A stretch of DNA of 19,836 nucleotides from Legionella sp. (lineage in GTDB: Bacteria > Pseudomonadota > Gammaproteobacteria > Legionellales > Legionellaceae): assembly GCA_004297865.1 (NCBI GenBank), contig SCSO01000082.1, positions 1 through 19,836 of the forward strand, written 5' to 3'. The first letter of the stretch is position 1; each line of letters opens with the position of its first letter. Shown here in pieces: positions 1 through 5,669 of this stretch. Under the pieces are notes generated by a model. It saw nothing but the letters and a program-made list of their open reading frames with translations, did not search any database and had not been told where the DNA came from. The translations under genes were made by a program, and so were the position numbers.

Positions 1-26
1 CTCTCGCAAATTTTTATCCATTTTAC

Positions 27-55
27 TTGTAGGATGTTTCTGTTTTGGTTAAAAT
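27..55 (+). promoter_or_regulatory. possible sigma70-type promoter of rplM-rpsI
   Basis: A TAAAAT box at 50-55 lies 17 nt downstream of a weak TTGTAG (27-32). It would start transcription about 45 nt before rplM and leave a leader in which L13 could act, since L13 is a known autogenous repressor of this operon in E. coli. The -35 match is only 3 of 6, so this is tentative. Confidence 0.3.
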
Positions 56-107
56 CGCCCGTCCATGATAGAAAGATTACCAATTTAGGCAGTTCGGAGT
101 TTATTTA

Positions 108-542
108 ATGAAGACATTTAGTGCCAAAGGCCATGAAGTCAAACGTGACTGGTTCGTGGTCGATGCCAGCGACAAAGTATTAGGACGTGTAGCCACTGAG
201 GTCGCAAGACGTTTACGCGGTAAGCATAAAGCAGAATATACCCCTCACGTAGATACAGGGGATTACATTGTGGTCATCAATGCCGATAAAGTGCGTGTGA
301 CTGGCAATAAGTTTGAAAACAAAATCTATTATCACCATACAGGGTATCCTGGCGGTATTAAAGAAGAAAGTTTTGCCAAAATGCAGGGCAGAAAGCCTAC
401 TAAAATTATTGAGCTTGCTGTTAAAGGTATGTTACCTAAAAACCCTTTAGGTAGAGAAATGTACCGTAAAATGAAAGTATATGCTGGAAGTGAACATCCA
501 CATACTGCACAGCAACCTAAGCAACTTGAGATTGAGGAATAA
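108..542 (+). CDS. rplM: 50S ribosomal protein L13
   Basis: L13 is a primary-binding protein of the large ribosomal subunit and takes part early in 50S assembly. The 144-residue product is full length (E. coli L13 has 142) and carries the family signatures in order: an N-terminal VDASDKVLGRVATEVA segment, HVDTGDYIVVINADKV, the YYHHTGYPGG block and the C-terminal KGMLPKNPLGREMY motif. A CGGAG Shine-Dalgarno (95-99) sits 8 nt before the ATG. It is the first gene of a two-gene operon with rpsI, 4 nt downstream, which is the universal bacterial pairing. In E. coli L13 represses its own operon; nothing in the 107 nt upstream proves that here. Confidence 0.98.
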   Translation: MKTFSAKGHEVKRDWFVVDASDKVLGRVATEVARRLRGKHKAEYTPHVDTGDYIVVINADKVRVTGNKFENKIYYHHTGYPGGIKEESFAKMQGRKPTKIIELAVKGMLPKNPLGREMYRKMKVYAGSEHPHTAQQPKQLEIEE

Positions 543-546
543 GTAT

Positions 547-978
547 ATGGCTGACGTGAAGCAATATTACGGTACTGGCCGTAGAAAAAGTTCAACAGCT
601 CGTGTGTTTTTGCGTTCAGGCAAGGGCAACATTGTAGTTAACGGTCGTTCATTACAAGAGTATTTCTGTCGTGAAACCTCTTGTATGGTTGTTATGCAAC
701 CATTAGAAACTGTTGATTTAGTCAATAAGTTTGATATTTATGTCACTGTTGAAGGTGGCGGTGTTTCTGGTCAAGCTGGTGCAGTTCGTTTAGGTATAGC
801 GCGCGCCTTAGTGAGTTATGACGAGTATGATTTGGCTGAAGATGCGGAACCGGATCCTAATTCATTCCGTAGAAAGCTTCGTGCACGTGGATTATTAACC
901 CGCGATTCCCGTAAAGTGGAAAGAAAGAAGGTCGGTTTGCACAAAGCACGTCGTGCAACCCAGTTCTCCAAGCGTTAA
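547..978 (+). CDS. rpsI: 30S ribosomal protein S9, with an acidic insertion
   Basis: S9 is a head protein of the small subunit; its basic C-terminal tail reaches the P-site tRNA. Family features are clear: YYGTGRRKSSTARV near the N terminus, GGGVSGQAGAVRLGIARAL in the middle and the RKVERKKVGLHKARR tail ending in QFSKR. I start it at the ATG at 547, with GAGGA at 534-538; a longer in-frame extension to 481 would overlap rplM and is not needed. The protein has 143 residues against 130 in E. coli. The difference is mostly a 12-residue acidic, proline-containing insertion around residues 94-105, between the conserved RAL..YDE and LRARGLLTRD segments. The reading frame is intact and the functional tail is normal. 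Confidence 0.97.
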   Translation: MADVKQYYGTGRRKSSTARVFLRSGKGNIVVNGRSLQEYFCRETSCMVVMQPLETVDLVNKFDIYVTVEGGGVSGQAGAVRLGIARALVSYDEYDLAEDAEPDPNSFRRKLRARGLLTRDSRKVERKKVGLHKARRATQFSKR

Positions 979-994
979 TCCTACATGGTCACAG

Positions 995-1021
995 AAAAAA
1001 CCCGCTTTATGCGGGTTTTTT
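995..1021 (+). terminator. intrinsic terminator of rplM-rpsI
   Basis: A GC-rich stem CCCGC / GCGGG (1001-1005 with 1011-1015), loop TTTAT, is extended by A6 pairing with T6 (995-1000 and 1016-1021). The plus strand ends in a T-run, and the hairpin begins 17 nt after the rpsI stop. It is a textbook Rho-independent terminator. Confidence 0.93.
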
Positions 1022-1083
1022 ATTTTTAGCTTCTGGGTTAACATATACGCTAAATTTGTTTATTTTTTATTCTATTATTAAGG

Positions 1084-1109
1084 TTTACTTAAGCTATTTC
1101 AGGTATAAT
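1084..1109 (+). promoter_or_regulatory. possible promoter of the permease gene
   Basis: A perfect TATAAT at 1104-1109 lies 39 nt before the start codon at 1148. The best -35-like hexamer, TTTACT (1084-1089), is only 14 nt upstream, which is short. Placement just after the rpsI terminator supports an independent transcription unit starting here. Confidence 0.4.
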
Positions 1110-1147
1110 GAGCTTTTGTTTTGCCCAGTTTTTTTAAAAGGATTGTA

Positions 1148-2548
1148 ATGAGCAGTAAGCACTCACTCAGTATTTTCAGTCTGACTATGATTACCGTAGG
1201 TTCTGTGGACAGTATCCGTAATCTTCCTGCTACTGCCTTATTTGGCAGCCAACTGATATTTTATTTCATGCTCGGTGCATTGTTTTTCTTAATCCCTACG
1301 GCCTTAATTTCTGCTGAATTAGCTTCAGGTTGGCCAAAACAGGGTGGAATTTACATTTGGGTTAAAGAGGCCTTCGGTAAGAGAGTAGGTTTTTTAGCCA
1401 TATGGTTACAATGGATTGAAAACGTCATTTGGTACCCCACGATATTATCCTTTGTTGCCGGGACTATTGGTTACTTGATCAATCCTGCGCTGACTAGCAA
1501 CCCCTACTTTCTTTGGGGAGTGATTGTAACTGCCTTTTGGGGCGCTACTCTTTTAAATTTACGCGGAATGAGTTCTTCTGCGTTCTTTAGTAATTTATGC
1601 TCATTAGCGGGTTTATTGTTGCCGATGTCCTTAATCATTGGTCTTGGTGTCTCCTGGATTGCCCAGGGCAATCCTTTGCAAGTTCAATTTGATTTATCTA
1701 GCATCATGCCTAAAGTTTCGGATAAAAACATGTGGGTGTCGTTAACAGCCATTATAATGTCTTTCTGTGGTATTGAGATTGCTACCGTGCATGCTAATGA
1801 TGTACACAATCCGCAAAAGGCTTTTCCCCGGGCTTTAATCTATTCGGTGGTTATCATTTTAAGTACTTTGATATTAGGTTCTTTAGCCATTGCAGTGGTC
1901 TTGCCTCAGGAAAATATTAATTTAGTGGCTGGGATTATGCAGGCCTTTGAAGCCTTTTTTAATCAGTATCACATGCATTGGATGATGCCTGTGGTTGCTG
2001 TTATGTTAGTTTTAGGTGGATTAGGTGGCGTGAGTAATTGGATTATTGCTCCGACCAAGGGCTTATTGGTAGCAGCAGAAGAAGGTAATTTACCCGAAAT
2101 ATTCCAACGTACAAATGCTAATGGAGCACCCAGCATGATGTTATATACCCAGGCTGGGATAGTGACTATTTTATCTGCCTTGTTTTTATTTATGCCTAGC
2201 GTGAATGGATCCTATTGGTTACTGACCGCTCTAGCTGCCCAATTGTATATGCTCATGTACTTTATTATGTTTATCGCAGCGATTAAATTACGTTTATCAG
2301 CACCTGACCACCCGCGTGCTTTCAAAATTCCCGGCGGTTTATTTGGATTACTCTTTGTAGCTAGCGTAGGTATAGTCGGAGTGCTGGCCACTTTAGCTGT
2401 GAGTTTTGTTCCTCCTGATGGCATCAATGTGGGTAGTATTGCTCGTTATGAATTAACTCTGATCTGCGGTTTGCTCATTATGTGCGCGCCACCTTTCATT
2501 AGTCATTGGCGATTGTCTAAAACTGCTTCTGTGGAGGCAGCAGCTTAA
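1148..2548 (+). CDS. APC-superfamily amino acid permease
   Basis: This 466-residue inner-membrane protein has about 12 hydrophobic segments and the organisation of APC-family amino acid/polyamine permeases (PotE/GadC-like, COG0531). The N-terminal MITVGSVDSIRNLPATALFG corresponds to the unwound, substrate-contacting TM1 region. It is followed by the conserved SAELASGWPKQGGIYIWVKEAFG loop region, split here as SAELASGWPKQGG then IYIWVKEAFG. It most resembles the glutamate:GABA antiporter branch, but the substrate cannot be read from sequence. I chose the ATG at 1148, with AAAAGGA at 1136-1142, over an upstream in-frame TTG at 1121. A PriC-like gene follows after 13 nt and is probably co-transcribed. 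Amino acid uptake would suit an amino-acid-using Legionellales host, which is inference. Confidence 0.88.
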   Translation: MSSKHSLSIFSLTMITVGSVDSIRNLPATALFGSQLIFYFMLGALFFLIPTALISAELASGWPKQGGIYIWVKEAFGKRVGFLAIWLQWIENVIWYPTILSFVAGTIGYLINPALTSNPYFLWGVIVTAFWGATLLNLRGMSSSAFFSNLCSLAGLLLPMSLIIGLGVSWIAQGNPLQVQFDLSSIMPKVSDKNMWVSLTAIIMSFCGIEIATVHANDVHNPQKAFPRALIYSVVIILSTLILGSLAIAVVLPQENINLVAGIMQAFEAFFNQYHMHWMMPVVAVMLVLGGLGGVSNWIIAPTKGLLVAAEEGNLPEIFQRTNANGAPSMMLYTQAGIVTILSALFLFMPSVNGSYWLLTALAAQLYMLMYFIMFIAAIKLRLSAPDHPRAFKIPGGLFGLLFVASVGIVGVLATLAVSFVPPDGINVGSIARYELTLICGLLIMCAPPFISHWRLSKTASVEAAA

Positions 2549-2561
2549 CCTAAAGGGATTT

Positions 2562-3083
2562 ATGGATTATATCGCTGAAGTGCTTGAGCAATTAACCTCA
2601 CGCTTACCCGAATTAGAGTGGAAAATAAGTAGTTTGAACACTGCTTTTTCTCATCGACAATTACCACGAGGTCTCTTTCAACCTCAAAGTGAATACACTG
2701 GTGCTTCTTGTGTTGCAGAAATAAAACGCGATCTAGAAGCATTAGCCCAACAAACAAATCCACGCAGTGCCAATTACCTAGCCACGCGCATTAATCAAAA
2801 AATTAATGTGTTAGTCACTCTTTGCCAAATCCATAGTCGTAATAAGCCCGAAGAAAAAGCCTATTTTGGTATGCAAATGATAAGCACTCGTCAACAATGG
2901 ATTCAGAATCTTGAAAGTGATATAGAACTTCTGCAGTTACAGCAACAAGCTATTCTGAGAGCTTTGGAGCAATTGCAAGGAACGAGTAATCAAACGGCGA
3001 TTTTGAATGCGCAATGGGAGTTGGGTGAAGTTGAAAAGCGTTTGACTTTGGCTAGAGAAAAATTGCAGCAGGCAGTGGTTTAA
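2562..3083 (+). CDS. priC: PriC-like primosomal replication protein N'' (coiled coil)
   Basis: This is a 173-residue, mostly helical, Gln/Glu/Leu-rich soluble protein with no signal peptide or membrane segment. PriC helps reload the replicative helicase at stalled forks independently of PriA. Resemblance to PriC rests on the order of features: an LFQ near residue 38-40; a helix pair with EIKRDLEALAQQ then ANYLATRINQKINVLV, matching PriC's 'dnLaaL...WLAEhLaaQleAi' pattern; a Q.W.QNLE helix; and a C-terminal WELGEVEKRLTLAREKLQQ helix, matching PriC's 'yEaRLaRCrhALEkIE'. Overall identity to E. coli PriC is low, so a generic coiled-coil protein remains possible. The start has AAAGGGA (2552-2558) 3 nt upstream; the gene sits 13 nt after the permease. 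Confidence 0.55.
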   Translation: MDYIAEVLEQLTSRLPELEWKISSLNTAFSHRQLPRGLFQPQSEYTGASCVAEIKRDLEALAQQTNPRSANYLATRINQKINVLVTLCQIHSRNKPEEKAYFGMQMISTRQQWIQNLESDIELLQLQQQAILRALEQLQGTSNQTAILNAQWELGEVEKRLTLAREKLQQAVV

Positions 3084-3096
3084 TGGTTTGTCATTT

Positions 3097-3172
3097 GTAG
3101 GTTGGGTCGTGACCCAACATAAAGATCTTGTGCAGAGAAAAAATGGTTATGTTGGGTCATGACCCAACCTAC
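3097..3172 (+). repeat. BIME/REP-like element, copy 1 (reference orientation)
   Basis: This 76-bp element starts with GTAG and ends with CTAC. Palindrome 1 (GTTGGGTC-GT-GACCCAAC, 3101-3118) and palindrome 2 (GTTGGGTCATGACCCAAC, 3151-3168, a perfect 18-nt palindrome) flank a 32-nt core containing GATCTTG and ending GGTTAT. The outer 26 nt on each side (3097-3122 and 3147-3172) are inverted repeats with one mismatch. GTAG followed by a palindrome, paired with an inverted partner ending in CTAC, is the signature of REP/BIME elements processed by RAYT (REP-associated tyrosine transposase). It lies between the PriC-like gene and the AhpD-like gene. Confidence 0.85.
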
Positions 3173-3198
3173 ATCTGATATCTAATTTTTATTGCCCA

Positions 3199-3227
3199 AT
3201 GACATCAGCCTCAGAATAAGGTAAATT
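3199..3227 (+). promoter_or_regulatory. possible promoter of the AhpD-like gene
   Basis: ATGACA (3199-3204) is separated by 17 nt from TAAATT (3222-3227), which would give a leader of roughly 28 nt. A perfect TATAAT at 3236-3241 is also present, but it is too close to the Shine-Dalgarno (3250-3255) to be the likely -10. Confidence 0.35.
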
Positions 3228-3261
3228 AATGGCCTTATAATTCATCTAGAAGGAGCTATTC

Positions 3262-3603
3262 ATGTCAGATAAGTTTTCTAATGTGACCAAAGATATTAAT
3301 ACCCAACTTGCAAAAATGCGCAAAGAAATGCCCGATGTTATGGCAGGATTTTCCGCCTTGGCGCAAGCAGCTACTAAAGACGGTGCTTTAAATAAAAAAA
3401 CCAAAGAGTTGATCGCTATGGCTTTAGCAGTAGCTAATCACTGTCCTGGCTGCATTGGTTTTCATTCTCAAGCTTTGATTAAATTAGATACTTCAAGAGA
3501 AGAATTATTAGAAACCCTAGGTATGGCAGTGTATATGGGCGGTGGACCTTCTTTAATGTATGCTGCGGAAGCTTTAGAAGCGTTTGAAGAATTCAGTAAG
3601 TAG
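3262..3603 (+). CDS. AhpD-like / carboxymuconolactone decarboxylase family protein
   Basis: A 113-residue all-helical soluble protein of the AhpD/CMD fold (Pfam CMD). The diagnostic core is NHCPGCIGFHSQALIKLDTS: Cys61 and Cys64 form a CxxC redox pair with His68 four residues on, the arrangement used by AhpD-type peroxidase-reducing proteins. The remainder (ELLETLGMAVYMGGGPSLMYA) is the usual helix that packs over the active site. Likely role is thiol-dependent peroxide defence or a related disulfide reaction; no peroxiredoxin (AhpC) partner is adjacent, so the physiological substrate is unknown. Translation starts at the ATG preceded by AAGGAG (3250-3255). It appears monocistronic, ending at a hairpin at 3626-3650. 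Confidence 0.9.
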   Translation: MSDKFSNVTKDINTQLAKMRKEMPDVMAGFSALAQAATKDGALNKKTKELIAMALAVANHCPGCIGFHSQALIKLDTSREELLETLGMAVYMGGGPSLMYAAEALEAFEEFSK

Positions 3604-3625
3604 GCAACGAATAACTCATTCTCTA

Positions 3626-3650
3626 TGTCCCTCGGCTTTACCGAGGGACA
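3626..3650 (+). terminator. hairpin terminator between convergent genes
   Basis: A perfect 10-bp stem TGTCCCTCGG / CCGAGGGACA with loop CTTTA lies 22 nt after the AhpD-like gene and 8 nt before the end of the convergent minus-strand gene. The trailing T-run on the plus strand (AGTTTTAATT) is short and displaced, so termination efficiency is uncertain. Confidence 0.65.
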
Positions 3651-3658
3651 CAGTAGTT

Positions 3659-4093
3659 TTAATTAGTACCACTAACATGCAATAATCCCTGAACACCGAC
3701 TGGTGCTTTGTTGCATGCAAATTGTTTATTCACCCCTAACCAAGCAACTTGCGAAACCGTCAGTTTGTCTTTACCGCCTTGGCTAGAAATTTCCTTATAT
3801 GTCTGTTGAATGAGATTGTTCATCACCTCAGGATTTAATTGAGTGCCTTGGGGTAAACAAAAAATAGGCTTGCCTAAACTCGTAGCAGTCTCATTAGCTT
3901 GTAAAATCGTTTCAGCGATACTTTCACAGGTGATGGTCAGCACATGACGCGCTGATCTGGCCCAAGCCTGCGCTTGTTCATCCGCTTTAACTTCCATTTT
4001 AGGAATGTTATCCGCGATTTTCATGTAGTTATCAATGGTATCGGCCTGAACTCCGCTGCTTACCACCAGAAATAACATAACTAACCAACGCAT
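3659..4093 (-). CDS. secreted Rap1a/Tai-like protein
   Basis: A 144-residue protein with an N-terminal signal peptide (MRWLVMLFLVVSSGVQA, predicted cleavage before DTI), hence periplasmic or exported. The mature part matches the layout of the Rap1a/Tai family: a first Cys at 56, then GKPIFCLPQGTQL with Cys79, a helix with a Tyr (QQTYKEI), and a closing helix ending in FAC with Cys127. Rap1a/Tai4 proteins are known as immunity proteins to type VI secretion amidase effectors, but many homologues are orphan envelope proteins, and no effector gene is adjacent here. I start at the ATG at 4093 with AAGGA 6 nt upstream rather than the TTG two codons earlier. It may be co-transcribed with the DUF2909 gene 58 nt upstream. 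Confidence 0.7.
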   Translation of the reverse strand: MRWLVMLFLVVSSGVQADTIDNYMKIADNIPKMEVKADEQAQAWARSARHVLTITCESIAETILQANETATSLGKPIFCLPQGTQLNPEVMNNLIQQTYKEISSQGGKDKLTVSQVAWLGVNKQFACNKAPVGVQGLLHVSGTN

Positions 4094-4151
4094 AATCAAT
4101 CCTTAGTATTTAATCACTATGTTTTCACTGTACTGATTCTCTAAAGAAGAA

Positions 4152-4358
4152 TCAAGAAATCCCATGAGGATGAATAAAGCCCAAACGAAAGGCAATAAAC
4201 AAAAAGATAAACAAGGACAGCGACATGCCAATGCGAAGACTTAATGCTTTTACCGTACGTGTGGAATTACCCGAATCACGAATGAGAAAAAATAATCCGC
4301 TTCCTAAAGAGCTTGCAATAAGAATCATGACAAAGATGATGAAGATTTTAGTGAACAT
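4152..4358 (-). CDS. DUF2909 twin transmembrane protein
   Basis: A 68-residue inner-membrane protein with two hydrophobic helices (about residues 3-26 and 44-62) joined by a short loop containing the family signature RTVKALSLRIGMSLSLF, and ending in the typical FIHPHG tail. DUF2909 (twin transmembrane protein) is repeatedly found divergently oriented next to surf1 in gammaproteobacterial cytochrome c oxidase clusters, and that is its position here. Function is unknown; the context suggests an accessory role in oxidase biogenesis. A GGGAG Shine-Dalgarno (minus strand, 4367-4371) lies 8 nt before the ATG and overlaps the -10 region of the plus-strand surf1 promoter. A plus-strand in-frame extension of surf1 over this gene is an artefact. 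Confidence 0.88.
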   Translation of the reverse strand: MFTKIFIIFVMILIASSLGSGLFFLIRDSGNSTRTVKALSLRIGMSLSLFIFLFIAFRLGFIHPHGIS

Positions 4359-4359
4359 T

Positions 4360-4368
4360 TGTTATACT
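4360..4368 (+). promoter_or_regulatory. extended -10 promoter of the surf1 operon
   Basis: TGTTATACT (TGnTATACT) is a good extended -10 element, which tolerates the weak -35 (TGAAGA at 4340-4345). It predicts a transcript starting near 4375, about 27 nt before the surf1 ATG. It overlaps the Shine-Dalgarno of the divergent DUF2909 gene. Confidence 0.5.
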
Positions 4369-4401
4369 CCCGGATTGCTAACTCTGAGCAACTGTTTAAT
4401 T

Positions 4402-5136
4402 ATGCCTATTTTAACCTGTTTTAAACATCATTTCACGCCCAAGTGGCCTATGATAATGCTCACCGCCTTATTTCTTGGTCTTTTTATCAATTTAGGTATC
4501 TGGCAATTACAACGTGCAGAAGAAAAAAGACTGATGGTGGCTGCTCAAGCAACTCAGGAGAAGCAAAAAGCAACAGTATGGACTGGCACAGAGGAGTTAC
4601 CCAGCGCGTATAAAAATATTCGTCTAAAAGGGCATTATTTACCAGAAATCTTTTTCCTAGATAATCAGCATCAACAACATCAATGGGGTTATAACGTTCT
4701 CTCTCCTTTGAAGTTGGCTGATGGAAATGTAGTAATCATAGATCGAGGATGGGTCGCTGGTGACCCGAGTCGAAAGGTATTGCCAAAGGTAAATTTTCCG
4801 CAAGGTTTTTTGAATTTACAAGGCTCAGTGTATTACCCCAGTGCTAAACAATGGGTTTTAGGGCCGGAAATGGAAAAAAAAGAGAATAAGGTTATGGTTA
4901 TTGAGCGGATTGATGTAAAATTGCTAAGCCAGATTTTGCAAAAAAAAGTCTATCCGTTTATTATTCGCCTCGACAAGCAAGATCCCTATGGATTTGTACG
5001 TGAATGGAAGATAGTATCCATGTCCCCTGAGCGGCACTTAGGCTATGCCCTGCAATGGTTTGCAATGGCTTTAGTGATTTTAATTATTTTTGTAGCATTA
5101 AATTTGAAGAAACATGATGAAAAAAAAGACCTCTAA
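4402..5136 (+). CDS. SURF1 family cytochrome oxidase assembly protein
   Basis: SURF1 helps insert heme a into subunit I of cytochrome c oxidase in the inner membrane. The 244-residue protein has the family topology: an N-terminal transmembrane helix running into LGIWQLQRAEEKRLM, a large periplasmic domain with YKNIRLKGHYL and VVIIDRGWVAGDPSRK, and a C-terminal helix introduced by HLGYALQWFAMALV. An in-frame extension to 4225 overlaps the divergent DUF2909 gene and adds no family sequence, so I use the ATG at 4402; its Shine-Dalgarno is weak. It is the first gene of a five-gene operon whose members overlap or nearly abut. The stop lies 23 nt inside the next gene. Confidence 0.95.
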   Translation: MPILTCFKHHFTPKWPMIMLTALFLGLFINLGIWQLQRAEEKRLMVAAQATQEKQKATVWTGTEELPSAYKNIRLKGHYLPEIFFLDNQHQQHQWGYNVLSPLKLADGNVVIIDRGWVAGDPSRKVLPKVNFPQGFLNLQGSVYYPSAKQWVLGPEMEKKENKVMVIERIDVKLLSQILQKKVYPFIIRLDKQDPYGFVREWKIVSMSPERHLGYALQWFAMALVILIIFVALNLKKHDEKKDL

Positions 5137-5665
5137 ATTCCAGATTCTCTTATTATTAACCACGATGTTTGCTGCTCCGGGATTAGCCGCTTATTTATTT
5201 TATACGCATCCACAATGGTTAAATTCAACCTCGACTATCAATAAGGGCAGTCTATTAAATCCGCCCACAGTACTTAAGTCCTTAGATACGGCCAAAAAAT
5301 GGCGTATCGTTTATTGGAGTCCTAAAAGCTGCGGTAAAGTATGTTTGAAACATTTAGATACAGTAGCACGATCGCGTCTCGCTTTAGGTCGAAAATTATA
5401 TGATGTGGACCAATGGCTCATTCTGGGTAGTCATGCAAAACCCTTATCCCCAGAGCTTCTGGCGCAATTTAAAGATCAAGATTTCCATACGGCACAGCTT
5501 TCTGAGGGTGACCAAGACTCGATGTCAGTTTTGCCTCCGCACTCAAGAGTTTATTTAGCGAATCCTGAGAGTTATTTAATTTTAAGCTATGAGTCACGTT
5601 TTAATCCTAATGATGTCTATAAAGATCTTAAGATTTTACTGAATCATGAGCCTAAGCGCGGTTAA
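5114..5665 (+). CDS. membrane-anchored SCO-like CxxxC protein of the oxidase operon
   Basis: A 183-residue protein with one N-terminal membrane anchor (about residues 9-31) and a periplasmic domain resembling a shortened SCO/thioredoxin fold. After strand WRIVYWSPK comes CGKVC (Cys73, Cys77), the same CxxxC spacing as the copper site of SCO proteins. Near the C terminus PPHSRVYLANPESYLILSY places His143 where SCO has its ligand histidine (compare IQHSGAVMLFNPKGEL in the SCO gene of this operon). The same operon slot, between surf1 and cox15, is held in Pseudomonas and relatives by uncharacterised small membrane proteins (PA0111-type, from memory). Copper binding or thiol redox during oxidase assembly is inferred. 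It overlaps surf1 by 23 nt. The second ATG at 5117 is an equally good start. Confidence 0.8.
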   Translation: MMKKKTSKFQILLLLTTMFAAPGLAAYLFYTHPQWLNSTSTINKGSLLNPPTVLKSLDTAKKWRIVYWSPKSCGKVCLKHLDTVARSRLALGRKLYDVDQWLILGSHAKPLSPELLAQFKDQDFHTAQLSEGDQDSMSVLPPHSRVYLANPESYLILSYESRFNPNDVYKDLKILLNHEPKRG

Positions 5666-5669
5666 TTGC

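Noticed and set aside
481..546. In-frame upstream extension of rpsI
   Set aside because: It overlaps the rplM coding region; the ATG at 547 has a good Shine-Dalgarno and begins the conserved S9 N terminus.
3097..3172. BIME copies as Rho-independent terminators
   Set aside because: The palindromes are GC-rich but none is followed by a T-run on either strand, so they do not have the form of intrinsic terminators.
3236..3241. TATAAT as the -10 box of the AhpD-like gene
   Set aside because: Transcription would start at about 3248, almost on the Shine-Dalgarno, leaving too little leader; the ATGACA/TAAATT pair upstream fits better.
4225..4401. In-frame N-terminal extension of surf1 by 59 codons
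   Set aside because: It runs antisense through the DUF2909 gene, has no SURF1 family sequence, and the ATG at 4402 leaves the normal topology and length.
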